The position numbers and the translations under genes are program-made. Shown one piece after another: positions 8,204 through 17,083 of a stretch of 64,000 bases of DNA. Position 1 is the stretch's first letter. Each line of letters opens with the position of its first letter. The stretch comes from Shimia haliotis (lineage in GTDB: Bacteria; Pseudomonadota; Alphaproteobacteria; Rhodobacterales; Rhodobacteraceae), in NCBI RefSeq assembly GCF_900114415.1, contig NZ_FOSZ01000006.1:184047-248046 (forward strand), in the 5' to 3' direction. A model generated the notes under the pieces. The model was not told where the DNA came from. It worked only from the letters and a program-made list of their open reading frames with translations, and made no database searches.

Positions 8204-9697
8204 ATGCTGACGAATTGCGAAGATGTGGATCTCATTTCGATCGTAAAGGTTGCTTGTGGTCGCTTGACCGCGGCGGACCTTGTGCCCTTGCAGCAGGCCC
8301 TTGGCAGGGTGGTGGACCGCGGCCGCACGTCCGTTTTGATGGACCTTGGTGGGGTGCGTCGGGTTACGCGGTCTGGGTTGGCGGCATTGGTCGAATTGCA
8401 GAGTGAGCTAAAACAAGATGTCACCCTGAACTTTTTCGGTGCGCGTCCTCATGTGGCCGGCGAAATTGCGCGCTGCCCCTTGTCGTCTTTGTTAAGCTAC
8501 CACGAAACTCGTGAGGGTGCCCTTTCGGCGCCAGCTGTCCAGGCAAAACGTCTTGCGGGAATGAAAGCGGTGATTCTTTGCGCCGGAACTGGCACGCGCA
8601 TGCGGCCTTTGTCCGAGGATTTGCCGAAACCTATGTTGGATATCGCGGGTAAACCCGCGTTGAGCCGCATCATGGATCATTTGGGTCGGTTCGGCGTGCG
8701 GGATTTCATCTTGAACCCAGGCTACAAAGCTCCGGAAATTCACGAGGCATTTTCGACAACCGCCCGCCGGTCAATTCAATTTGCCAATGAAGGCGGTTTT
8801 GTCGGAGGCGTTTGGCACGCAGATCCTTTTGGGTCAGCCTCCACATTGAAGCGTTTGCAGGACCGTCAAAACGCGTTTGACGAAGATTTTCTTGTCTTTT
8901 GTGGTGATGCAATAACCGACATCGACGTTTGCAAGTTGGTCGAAACGCATCGCGCGTCCGGTGCGGAGGTCACAATTGCGGCCACGCATGTTCCGCGTAA
9001 GGAAATTTCCAAATATGGGGTTTTGGTGACAAATCCGGCCGGTCGCGTGCTGGAGTTCTGCGAGAAACCAGATCCAGAAGAGGCTCGCTCTACGTTGGTT
9101 AGCACCGGGATTTATGTGTTTAGCCCGCGTGCATTGAAAGGGATGGCGCAAAGATCCGGTGCCGATATCGGTGGCGATCTGCTTCCGCGCATTTTGGCGC
9201 GAGGGGGCAAGGTCCAGGTGTTTGAAGAACCTTTTGAATGGGCTGATTTGGGAAATACTCGGGACTATTTCCGCACCTTAGAGAAAGTGCTGCGCGGGGA
9301 CCTTTCCGGAACGACGCCGACGGGCGCGTTGAACCGGGACGGCGTTTGGGTGTCCCCGTCAGCAAAAGTGTCTTCTCGCGCGGTTGTGGTCGGACCCTGT
9401 TATGTTGGCCCTGATGCTACCATTGAGGCGGGGGCCCATGTTGAGGGACCCGCCATTGTTGGCGAGGGTGCTGAGATTTGCGCCCGCACAGTTGTTAAGC
9501 GCGCGGTCGTGCAGCCGTGGACGCGTGTGAGTTCCGGCACATGGGTCACCGATATGATTGTCAGCAAGGACTGGGCGGTGAGCATTGATCAGCAAGTCGA
9601 CTTTCCGTCCGATGAATCTCCTTTGGACGGCGTGATATCGGCGGAACGTGTGGAGCAGGAAACCGGTCCCCACCTGTCACAAAGAGGGATGGGATGA
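8204..9697 (+). CDS. STAS domain fused to sugar nucleotidyltransferase
   Basis: The 497-residue protein has two parts. Residues about 5-100 look like a STAS domain (SVLMDLGGVRRVTRSGLAALVEL), the fold of anti-sigma-factor antagonists. The usual phosphorylated serine of the DSSG motif is replaced here (TRSG). From Met120 follows a nucleotidyltransferase of the mannose-1-phosphate guanylyltransferase / glucose-1-phosphate thymidylyltransferase kind. It has AVILCAGTGTRMRPLSEDLPK with the pyrophosphorylase signature, an FCGDAITDID metal site and FEWADLGNT. Left-handed beta-helix repeats run from about residue 385 onward. The enzyme should make an NDP-sugar precursor in the cytoplasm. Start ATG 8204 has AGGAGAGA upstream. 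An alternative start at Met120 has no ribosome-binding site, so the fusion looks real. Confidence 0.8.
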   Translation: MLTNCEDVDLISIVKVACGRLTAADLVPLQQALGRVVDRGRTSVLMDLGGVRRVTRSGLAALVELQSELKQDVTLNFFGARPHVAGEIARCPLSSLLSYHETREGALSAPAVQAKRLAGMKAVILCAGTGTRMRPLSEDLPKPMLDIAGKPALSRIMDHLGRFGVRDFILNPGYKAPEIHEAFSTTARRSIQFANEGGFVGGVWHADPFGSASTLKRLQDRQNAFDEDFLVFCGDAITDIDVCKLVETHRASGAEVTIAATHVPRKEISKYGVLVTNPAGRVLEFCEKPDPEEARSTLVSTGIYVFSPRALKGMAQRSGADIGGDLLPRILARGGKVQVFEEPFEWADLGNTRDYFRTLEKVLRGDLSGTTPTGALNRDGVWVSPSAKVSSRAVVVGPCYVGPDATIEAGAHVEGPAIVGEGAEICARTVVKRAVVQPWTRVSSGTWVTDMIVSKDWAVSIDQQVDFPSDESPLDGVISAERVEQETGPHLSQRGMG

Positions 9698-10455
9698 AGC
9701 GGCTCTGTAGGGGGGCGTTGACCGCGTTGGTCGTTTGCGCGGCGGGCGCGGTTCATTCGGATGAGGACCGTTTTTGGATATTGTGGGAAAAGGTCAAATT
9801 TATTGGTCAGCACTGCCCAGACGGGGCCCAATGTTTGGTGGAAAAGACTTACGCAAGCCGCCCACTTGCGACCGACAACACAGCGTTCATCTATCGTCTG
9901 TTTGGTGCGACAGAGGGCCGTTCAAACGACGCTTTCCACTTTGGCGAACACCCCGAAGCACCGGTTGTCTGTTCCGGAAATCAGGCCAAACTGACATTGG
10001 GCTTTGAACCGGAGGCTTTGCCGCGTTCCGAGAAAATCGAAGTCCTTCGCGGAATCAACGCGCTGCATGTCGACCTAACCGGGCTGAAACCGCCACCGGG
10101 TTTTGACGACAATTTTGGTGTGTCACTGCATCAGAGGTTTGTTCAAACGCTGGCGGCTGGCGGTGTGCGCGTCGTGGGCAAAGACGAAGTGGCGCGCATA
10201 CCAGGACAGCCAATCCTGAACCTCTATTTTTCGTTCACAGATCGGGATCAAGATTGCGAATACGCCTATTCGGTCTTTGCCTCGCTCAGTCAGGACATCC
10301 TTTTGGCACGTGACCTTAGGATCAAAGTGCCAGCGGGTGTTTGGTCGTACTCAACAGGGTCCGCCGCGCAGGATCACATAGGCAACGAAGAAGACGCAAT
10401 TTTACGTATTGGGGAGGCCTTTTTGCGTGATCATCGACAGGTCAATGGTCGCTGA
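9694..10455 (+). CDS. Secreted protein of unknown function
   Basis: I do not recognise this 253-residue protein. It begins with a signal peptide (MKRLCRGALTALVVCAAGAVHS). Its start overlaps the stop of the preceding gene by four bases, so it is translationally coupled to the nucleotidyltransferase. It contains four cysteines after the signal (QHCPDGAQC, VVCSG, QDCEYAY), suggesting disulfides in the periplasm. The central part, with INALHVDLTGL and a following LHQRFVQTLAAGGVRVV, is compatible with a small alpha/beta domain. The glycosyltransferase gene follows after 36 bp. Its conservation with the synthase genes would suggest an accessory role in export or assembly, but nothing in the sequence shows the activity. 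Confidence 0.7.
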   Translation: MKRLCRGALTALVVCAAGAVHSDEDRFWILWEKVKFIGQHCPDGAQCLVEKTYASRPLATDNTAFIYRLFGATEGRSNDAFHFGEHPEAPVVCSGNQAKLTLGFEPEALPRSEKIEVLRGINALHVDLTGLKPPPGFDDNFGVSLHQRFVQTLAAGGVRVVGKDEVARIPGQPILNLYFSFTDRDQDCEYAYSVFASLSQDILLARDLRIKVPAGVWSYSTGSAAQDHIGNEEDAILRIGEAFLRDHRQVNGR

Positions 10456-10491
10456 ATTCAAGGTCAATGCAAGTTGTAAGGGACAGTCTTT

Positions 10492-12306
10492 ATGACATCA
10501 TCCTATTTTCGACGGTTTGAAGGTCGCATGCCTCCGACATTTGAGCCTATGTCAAAAAGGCGCGAGCGCGCGTGGCATTTTTGGGCGGGCGCCACGGTGG
10601 CTGCCGGTTTGTGGTATTTGGTGTGGCGCTGGGGGGCATCCCTGAACCCGGATGCCATTTGGTTTTCAGTCTCGGTTGCCTTTGCCGAAACCCTGTTTTT
10701 TCTGGGCACTTTGCTCTTTTACTTCGACATCTGGCGGGAAAAAGACACGCCGCGGAGGTCGGCGCCTGCGCGACGGACGGATGCCGGTCTAGATGACTCT
10801 TCGGAGCCGATTGGGGTGGATGTGTTTGTCACAAGTTTTGATGAAAGCTGTGATGTGGTTGAGCCCTCTCTGGAAGCCGCGCGAGCACTTGATTTGCCCC
10901 CGAATGTGGCTTTGCGGATTTATTTGCTGGATGACGGGGATCGTCTGGAAATGGCGGCTTTGGCTCGCCGGCATGACGTGGGGTATCTGCGACGGGAGGA
11001 TAATGTCGGGTTCAAAGCGGGCAATCTGCGCAACGCGCTGTTTCATTCCAGCGGGGATTTTGTTGTGATCTGCGATGCCGACACGCGTTTGCTGCCGACG
11101 TTTCTTATCCACACGTTGGGCTATTTTCACGATCCCAAAGTGGCGTGGGTGCAAACGCCTCATTGGTTTTATGACATTCCTGAGGGTGTCGATTGGGATG
11201 TGTGGGCCACACATCGCGGCGGCCTGTGGCGTCGGCTTGCGGCGCCCCTGTTTCGGTGGCTGTCCAGAGGGCATCGAACGGGTACGGATCCGTTTCTATC
11301 TGATCCGGCCGTCTTTTTTGACATCATCCAACGCCGCCGCAATCGCAATGGCGCCTCGTTTTGCTGCGGAGCGGGATCCATACACCGGCGAGACGCCATT
11401 TTTGATCAAGCCATGAAACGCAAGGCCAAGGAAATCCAAAAGATGACAGAGGGGGCCGCCAAGGCGCGCCTGTCCGCGTTGCCTTGTGTTCCTCTTGAGC
11501 CATACCGCTTTCATGTTTCGGAGGATATCTACACGTCCATTTTGCTGCACGGAGATGTGCAAGCGGGGTGGATTTCGGTGTTTCACCCGCAGGTCGAGGC
11601 GCGCATGCTGTCCCCTTGGTCCCTTCAGGCGTGGGCCACACAACGATTGAAATATGCGGGCGGCACCTTTGACATTTTGTTGCGCGAAAATCCCGTTTTC
11701 AAATCGGGCATGAGATGGCCGGTCAAGTTCCACTATGCCGCGACATTCTGGTCTTATCTGTCTGTGCTTTGGGCACCCATACTCTTGTTGGCGCCGGCAG
11801 TGTCTTTGATGTTTGGCATCACCCCTGTTGAGGCATATTCGATTGAATTTTTTGTACACTTTTTGCCAGCCGTCGCTTTTTCCGAAATTGCAATGATGGC
11901 GACGTGCAAGGGGTACAATTTGGGGGCGGGGAGAACACTTTCGATGTCTGCGCTGCCGATAAATCTGCGGGCGTTGTCTCTGGTCGCGCGAGGTAAGAGG
12001 CCACAGTTTCCAACCACGCCCAAAAAGCCCGGATTTGGGGGCACTTGGCCGGTTGTTTGGCCAAATATTGTCCTGATTGGTGTGATGATTTCGGCCGGCC
12101 TTGTGGGCGCCATCCGTACAAAATTAGGGTCCGAGGGTTACAGCGCCTCAATGCTGTGGACCAATTTGTTTTGGCTAATTTGGAATGTTGGACTTTTGAC
12201 GCAATTGGTTCGGGCCGCTTTCTGGCATCCCGCGCTCGAACTTGCCCAGCCCAAGGTGGGGGCAGAATTGGAGGTTTCAGATGACTATGCAATCACGCCG
12301 GTTTAA
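10492..12306 (+). CDS. Cellulose-synthase-like family 2 glycosyltransferase
   Basis: The 604-residue inner-membrane protein has two N-terminal membrane helices (about residues 30-80) and four to five in the last third. The cytoplasmic GT2 domain lies between. Processive synthase motifs are present: LLDDGD at 145-150, KAGNLRNAL at 175-183, ICDADT at 193-198 and the catalytic SED at 343-345. The product-binding motif is QRLKY at 384-388 instead of the usual QRxRW. There is no C-terminal PilZ domain, so c-di-GMP control, if any, must act elsewhere. It probably polymerises and translocates a beta-linked glucan or similar chain. It resembles BcsA, and in size and lack of PilZ also the mixed-linkage glucan synthase BgsA of Sinorhizobium. 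The DUF3131 gene starts inside its last 26 bp. Confidence 0.88.
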   Translation: MTSSYFRRFEGRMPPTFEPMSKRRERAWHFWAGATVAAGLWYLVWRWGASLNPDAIWFSVSVAFAETLFFLGTLLFYFDIWREKDTPRRSAPARRTDAGLDDSSEPIGVDVFVTSFDESCDVVEPSLEAARALDLPPNVALRIYLLDDGDRLEMAALARRHDVGYLRREDNVGFKAGNLRNALFHSSGDFVVICDADTRLLPTFLIHTLGYFHDPKVAWVQTPHWFYDIPEGVDWDVWATHRGGLWRRLAAPLFRWLSRGHRTGTDPFLSDPAVFFDIIQRRRNRNGASFCCGAGSIHRRDAIFDQAMKRKAKEIQKMTEGAAKARLSALPCVPLEPYRFHVSEDIYTSILLHGDVQAGWISVFHPQVEARMLSPWSLQAWATQRLKYAGGTFDILLRENPVFKSGMRWPVKFHYAATFWSYLSVLWAPILLLAPAVSLMFGITPVEAYSIEFFVHFLPAVAFSEIAMMATCKGYNLGAGRTLSMSALPINLRALSLVARGKRPQFPTTPKKPGFGGTWPVVWPNIVLIGVMISAGLVGAIRTKLGSEGYSASMLWTNLFWLIWNVGLLTQLVRAAFWHPALELAQPKVGAELEVSDDYAITPV

Positions 12307-13585
12307 CAACCTAGGCAGCCTCGCCTTTGTCGGCGGGTTGGGCCTCGCAGCTGCCTTTGCTTTGTTTTCCGAAACAAACATGGCGATGATCAAGGCCAGA
12401 GATTTCCTTGAACCCATGCAAAGTGCGGGACTTGTGGCGCAACCGGCGCGGGGAATAACTGAAGAAGATCTGGCAGCCGCGCGGGTGGCATGGCGGTATT
12501 TTGAGGCGAATGTCCGTCCGGAAACCGGCTTGGTTGACTCTGTATCCGGATTTGCATCGACGACGCTTTGGGATCAGGGATCGCACCTTCTGGCGTTGGT
12601 GTCTGCGAATGGAATTGACCTCATTGACGATGCGCAATTTCACGAACGGGTTTCGGCGATGCTTTCTGCGCTGGAGGAGATCCCCCTGTTTGATGGGCGC
12701 CTGCCCAATAAGGTCTATGACACAACGACCTTACAGATGGTCACATACGACAACACGCCGTCGCCGGACGGCATCGGATGGTCCGCATTGGATCTCGGGC
12801 GGATGTTGATGGCGTTCAGGGTTCTTGAGATGAAGCACCCCGAAACAGGCCCGCGGGTGCGCGCATTGCTGGCGCGTTGGGATCTCGCTGCGATGGCGGA
12901 TCAGGGCCGGTTGTATGGGGCCGCGCGGGAGGGTGAAGAAATACGGTATTTGCAGGAAGGTCGAATTGGATACGAGCAGTACGGCGCCCGCGCCGCAGCC
13001 CTGTGGGGGTTGGATGTTCTCGAAGCCAGCAGCGCGCGAACGATATTGAACTGGACTGAGGTATCTGACGTCGATGTGCCGGTGGATATTCGCCGCGCAC
13101 AGGATTTCGGCGCGATCACACCAACCCTGAGCGAGCCGTATTTGTTGCAAGCTTTTGAGCTCGGCCTGAATTCTGAAAGCGCGCTTTTGGCAAGCCGAAT
13201 TTATGAAGCCCAGGAGGCCCGATTTGAAAGGACTGGAGCGATAACGATGGTTTCGGAAGACCACATCGATCAGGCTCCGCACTTTCTTTATGGCTCGGTC
13301 TTTAGCAACGGACAGCCATGGGCCGTGGTGTCGGAAGCAGGAGAACAGTTTGATGAACTGCGGGCAGTGAGCCTGAAGGCCGCCTTTGGATGGGACGCCC
13401 TTTTTGGCACAGAGTATTCACAAGCGGCGCGGTCACATATGGCGGGATTGGAAGGCCCTGACGGGTGGGCCGCGGGCCGATATGAATCTGATGGCCGCGC
13501 CAACACAATTGTCACGCTTAACACCAACGCCGTGGTGTTAGAGGCGGTGCACTATATTGCAAAGGGTCCTCTTGCGGGCCATTGA
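12281..13585 (+). CDS. DUF3131 (glucoamylase-like toroid) protein, first copy
   Basis: Start ATG 12281 is backed by GGAGG at 12270-12274 with a 6-nt spacer and overlaps the synthase gene by 26 bp, showing tight coupling. The 434-residue protein has one N-terminal membrane or signal segment (LAFVGGLGLAAAFALF) and then a DUF3131 domain. Family marks are the ARVAWRYFE helix, STTLWDQGS, SALDLGRMLMAF and GRIGYEQYGARA, all also found in the paralogue at 17084-18772. DUF3131 domains are related to alpha/alpha-toroid glycosidases such as the glucoamylase-like domains of beta-glucan enzymes. The activity is not established. A role in trimming or binding the polymer in the periplasm is inferred. Confidence 0.8.
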   Translation: MTMQSRRFNNLGSLAFVGGLGLAAAFALFSETNMAMIKARDFLEPMQSAGLVAQPARGITEEDLAAARVAWRYFEANVRPETGLVDSVSGFASTTLWDQGSHLLALVSANGIDLIDDAQFHERVSAMLSALEEIPLFDGRLPNKVYDTTTLQMVTYDNTPSPDGIGWSALDLGRMLMAFRVLEMKHPETGPRVRALLARWDLAAMADQGRLYGAAREGEEIRYLQEGRIGYEQYGARAAALWGLDVLEASSARTILNWTEVSDVDVPVDIRRAQDFGAITPTLSEPYLLQAFELGLNSESALLASRIYEAQEARFERTGAITMVSEDHIDQAPHFLYGSVFSNGQPWAVVSEAGEQFDELRAVSLKAAFGWDALFGTEYSQAARSHMAGLEGPDGWAAGRYESDGRANTIVTLNTNAVVLEAVHYIAKGPLAGH

Positions 13586-13606
13586 TTTCGTGAATTGAGG
13601 GTAAAA

Positions 13607-13635
13607 AACGCGACGCCTTGGCGTTGCGTTTTTTT
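13607..13635. terminator. Bidirectional rho-independent terminator
   Basis: AACGCGACGCC and GGCGTTGCGTT form an 11-bp stem with one G-T pair. It is flanked by an A-run on the left and seven Ts on the right, so it can terminate the DUF3131 transcript and the convergent HlyD transcript. Confidence 0.9.
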
Positions 13636-13659
13636 GCGGGAGTTCCTTTTCCGTCCGTC

Positions 13660-14883
13660 CTAAAAATAGCTGCCCAAGCGATACCAAGCGGGCAAGATTG
13701 CCGAAGACAGAGTCGTATTCGAAAAGGTCGCTGTGATGGCCGATCGACCGGAGCTATTTTGCAGAAGGTCAGCGCCGTTGAGACCGCCGTTGGGTTCGGT
13801 GTCGGAAAGATCAAGCGCGATGTTGACTGTGGCGACCTGTTGACCGTTGGCCAAAACCAGTGATCTGGTCGTGCCCGTGACGTGAGCTGGTACAGAGGAC
13901 ACTGCGGGTGGCAATCCAGCCAGATGTACCAATATCTTGCGGTTTGGATCTACAAGAGCGACTTCATCAAGGGGGACAAACAACGTTGCCTCAAACACTT
14001 CGGGAGTCTCTGCCTCCAGTTGAACCAGAGTTGTCTCGGAGGAAAAAGCTTCGTGCAGCGGAAGATTGCGAACGCGTATGACCTTGCCTGAGTCAGGCGC
14101 GACCAGATAGGGCGCCTCTGCATAACTCTGTAAAGATTGGATTTTCCGGCGTAGTTGATGTGACTTGGCTTCGAGGTTGGCAACCTCGTTTTGGATCTGG
14201 CCTGCCTGGCGGGTGGCTTCGGCTGCCAAATCAAACTCAAGTCCCGCAATAGCTGCGTCCAGTTCACCACGTTCTATCGCGGCACGCAGCGAGAGCACGC
14301 GGCGCACCGACGGCGCAGTCAGGCGGGCACGTTCTAACGCTTCGCGATGAGCGAGCTGTGCCCGCAGGTGCAATGCGTTGCGGCCTTGCACAAGTTCTGA
14401 CACGACAAGGGCATTTTCCTTGTGCCGCAACGCGCAGCGGTTCAGCACGGTCTTGGCGCGTAGTTTGAAATCGTCGTTGCCGGCAATTGCACTTGTGTCG
14501 CGATCGGCCGATGTAGAGCCTCGCATGAGACAATCGCGTTCAAGACGGTTGAGCGCAAATTCTTCCTGAAGAAATGTAATCCTGGCTTTCAGTTGTGCGC
14601 TGTCAAACAACGCAACACGCTGGCCTTGAACCACGTCTTCTCCTTCCCTCACGAGCACTGCCGCAAGAGGAACATCTGCGGGAACTGTCAGCGGTTGGCG
14701 CGTCACGGCCGGGTCAAAATAGCCTTGGTACCGGCGCACATCCGTAAACGTCAGCGCTTCCGAAAAAAGGGCACCGCTGAGAGCGAGCAAGCCAGATGCC
14801 GAGACCGCCCATCCCAGCCAAAGCAACCCTTTTGCATGAGGGCGCCGTGGTGCGCGTGGATCAACGGACTGTCGTGTCATCAT
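13660..14883 (-). CDS. HlyD/membrane-fusion-like protein
   Basis: The 407-residue protein has one N-terminal membrane anchor (LLWLGWAVSASGLLALSGAL, residues 19-38). A lipoyl/biotinyl-like half (LAAVLVREGEDVVQGQRVALFD) follows, then a long alpha-helical hairpin (about 90-255) and the second lipoyl half (APDSGKVIRVRNL). This is the layout of HlyD-type periplasmic adaptor proteins of type I exporters and of synthase-linked fusion proteins. It overlaps the upstream ABC gene by 23 bp and is therefore translated together with it. No outer-membrane TolC-like gene is in the locus. Its partner could be the ABC protein, the GT2 synthase, or both. In Sinorhizobium the fusion-like protein BgsB works with the glucan synthase BgsA. 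Confidence 0.8.
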   Translation of the reverse strand: MMTRQSVDPRAPRRPHAKGLLWLGWAVSASGLLALSGALFSEALTFTDVRRYQGYFDPAVTRQPLTVPADVPLAAVLVREGEDVVQGQRVALFDSAQLKARITFLQEEFALNRLERDCLMRGSTSADRDTSAIAGNDDFKLRAKTVLNRCALRHKENALVVSELVQGRNALHLRAQLAHREALERARLTAPSVRRVLSLRAAIERGELDAAIAGLEFDLAAEATRQAGQIQNEVANLEAKSHQLRRKIQSLQSYAEAPYLVAPDSGKVIRVRNLPLHEAFSSETTLVQLEAETPEVFEATLFVPLDEVALVDPNRKILVHLAGLPPAVSSVPAHVTGTTRSLVLANGQQVATVNIALDLSDTEPNGGLNGADLLQNSSGRSAITATFSNTTLSSAILPAWYRLGSYF

Positions 14884-16840
14884 AGCTCGCCTTGCGTTGC
14901 GTTTGTTTGCGAGGGTCGTAGGTCTTGATTGAAACGGTCACATGCCTTGAGGCGTCGGTATCTGCGACGTCCACATCCAGCGAATCACGGATAACTTTGG
15001 CCAAAGGCGAGAGACGCTCGCCTTCTACAGAAGTTTTGGCTGCCGCGCGGGCTTTTGCCATCGCGCCACTGGACAGAGCCAGGTGCGGATCCAGTAGGCG
15101 CAACTGACAGTGGCCTGCAAAGTGTTTGAACTCAAACGCGATCCGATCCGTTATGTTATCGCCCTCGGAAGTTACGGCGCAAGCAACCGACAGCAGCTCA
15201 TTGGCAATCATGCAAACGGCACGTCGATTGCCCTCATCCCCGTCGCGGCGAAACTGCGCGCCGAGCCAGGCGTCAAGAGCCTCTTCGCTGTCGAGGTCGC
15301 GCTCGGTGACAAACTTGCTCCAGCCAGCGGATTGTCTGGCACGGACTTCGGAGCTGGCCGCGTATTCGATAAGCCGCCCGTTTTGCAGCATCAGAAGTTT
15401 GTCACAAGCGTCCAAAAGTTGGCGATTTTCGGTGGCAAACAGGCCAATTCCCCCCAATTTGGTGTCGGCAATGGCGCGATTGGCCAAAGCCCCCAACAGC
15501 TTTCCCGAAGCGCCGTCTTCGGGGCGGTCGAATAGATAAAGGCGGGGCCGCAAGGCGAAGGCCCGCGCAAATGCCATAGCCTTGCGTTCAGTGGCAGAGA
15601 GGTGCGCGACATCCCCCGCATCCGTGATACGCTCAACCACATCCGAGGTAAAAACCAGAGATTTCAGGATTTTTCGGGCACGTTCAAGGCGCGCGCTGCC
15701 TCCAAAGCAGGACAGATTGTTCGCGCCGCCGCCTGGCACATAGTCAGGTTGAGGTGGAACAAGAACGGCGGCGAAATCCTGATCTTTGCCGCTGCGTATC
15801 CACAAGTTTGTGCCGTTGAGTGTTACACGCCCCTCTACGTCCAGGTCGGACAGATCGTGGGGAGCGAGAATGGCCTTCATTAAAAGTGTTTTTCCGGAAA
15901 ATCCGTCTCCGGACAGTCCTATTAGGGCGCCGGGATCGGCCGTAAAGGAAAGGTCGGCGAGTAGCTTTTGTCCGTCTTTTCGGCGCACGGTCAGGTGGCT
16001 CACCTGAAGACCGACATCGGGTTCTGCACCTTCGGTGTCGTCTGGCGGAAGAATCGTGATTGAGGCTGCTCTGCCTTCCCGCTCGGGGTCGCTTACGGCC
16101 ATTTGTCGGGCGAATCCGGCGAAGGCATCAACAGACCAATAGGTCATCAATGCGATTGCGCCTGTTGCGGAGGGGGCCAAAACCTCGCGGGCAACGAGCC
16201 AGCTTGCCGCGGCGCATCCGCCGACAAGAGCAAATAGGCCGAGTGCGGTTTGAAACCCTGACAACAGAGACGCGTCGCGAGGGCGTGCATTCGCCAATTC
16301 AAGGGCCCTCCTGTCGCGCCCGCCGAGAAATGAGGGCGCTTCTTTCGGGATGAATTCCCACATGGGTTCCAGACGCAGTGATTTGCCGCCGACATAGCAC
16401 AGAAGCCATGACCCAAAGGCCCCGACCGCGAAGGGGGCCACAAGCAACGGATTAAGCAGGCTGAAAATGAAAGCGGCAAAGACGCCAAGCAGCGCCTTAC
16501 CCGCGATGTAATTGCGGTCCCTCGCGTATCGAAAGCCGGCAAGGGCGCGGGCATGGCCGACTTCGAAAATGATGATGCCGAGAATTGGCACCAAGGCACA
16601 CACGGTCAGCAGGGTGGCAACGATTTCCTGCCCTTGAACAGCGACAAGATCAAAGAGAAACACCGTATATAACGCCACAGAAAAAAGACACAGACCACCT
16701 CCTAAGGAAAACAATGTGGACAGTAATGATGCCCACAGCGGCGTGGCCCGATCCCGAAACCGGACGGGTGCCGGGTCAGATGCATTCAAAGCGTCAAGCG
16801 AAACAGCCGAGGGTTCCCCGGAAGAAGAAATATCTGACAT
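14861..16840 (-). CDS. Degenerate ABC transporter-like protein with extra C-terminal domain
   Basis: The 659-residue protein has membrane segments at about 45-65, 72-95, 113-150, 197-217 and 223-245, like half of a type I secretion exporter. An ABC ATPase domain follows at about 278-500. Walker A is intact (GDGFSGKT, 311-318). The signature is LSATE (413-417) instead of LSGGQ, the Walker B aspartate (LYLFD, Asp438) is followed by Arg instead of the catalytic Glu, and the H-loop histidine appears as Glu (FATENR). ATP turnover is therefore doubtful. About 140 further residues (520-659) contain IANELL and a late HVTVSIKTY strand, reminiscent of a degenerate anti-sigma GHKL kinase domain. That assignment is tentative. 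It heads a two-gene operon with the HlyD-like gene. Confidence 0.75.
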   Translation of the reverse strand: MSDISSSGEPSAVSLDALNASDPAPVRFRDRATPLWASLLSTLFSLGGGLCLFSVALYTVFLFDLVAVQGQEIVATLLTVCALVPILGIIIFEVGHARALAGFRYARDRNYIAGKALLGVFAAFIFSLLNPLLVAPFAVGAFGSWLLCYVGGKSLRLEPMWEFIPKEAPSFLGGRDRRALELANARPRDASLLSGFQTALGLFALVGGCAAASWLVAREVLAPSATGAIALMTYWSVDAFAGFARQMAVSDPEREGRAASITILPPDDTEGAEPDVGLQVSHLTVRRKDGQKLLADLSFTADPGALIGLSGDGFSGKTLLMKAILAPHDLSDLDVEGRVTLNGTNLWIRSGKDQDFAAVLVPPQPDYVPGGGANNLSCFGGSARLERARKILKSLVFTSDVVERITDAGDVAHLSATERKAMAFARAFALRPRLYLFDRPEDGASGKLLGALANRAIADTKLGGIGLFATENRQLLDACDKLLMLQNGRLIEYAASSEVRARQSAGWSKFVTERDLDSEEALDAWLGAQFRRDGDEGNRRAVCMIANELLSVACAVTSEGDNITDRIAFEFKHFAGHCQLRLLDPHLALSSGAMAKARAAAKTSVEGERLSPLAKVIRDSLDVDVADTDASRHVTVSIKTYDPRKQTQRKASYDDTTVR

Positions 16841-16851
16841 AAACCAATAAC

Positions 16852-16863
16852 CTCAAATTTGAG
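16852..16863. promoter_or_regulatory. Perfect 12-bp palindrome in the divergent promoter region
   Basis: CTCAAATTTGAG is a perfect palindrome 12 bp upstream of the ABC gene start, flanked by AATAAC at 16846-16851 and GTTAT at 16867-16871, which extend the symmetry. It lies in the 243-bp region between the divergent ABC and second DUF3131 genes and could be an operator. The regulator is unknown. Confidence 0.35.
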
Positions 16864-17083
16864 ACCGTTATATGGCACAGGGGTTAAGAAAGGTTTTCTT
16901 GCGCTCCGATCTTGGCGTCGCAGACTATTGCTCGGCGCGCGAATCGAGCGGGAATTTCTGAATCTTGGAAATTGCGTGGCGCCAAGCGGTTGAAAAGGTG
17001 CGGAAAAAAGATGTCCCTTTTTCGGTTTCAGGTTTTTTAACGCCTTTGCTGTTCCATTAAGACATTCCTTTTGGAGTGTTTTG

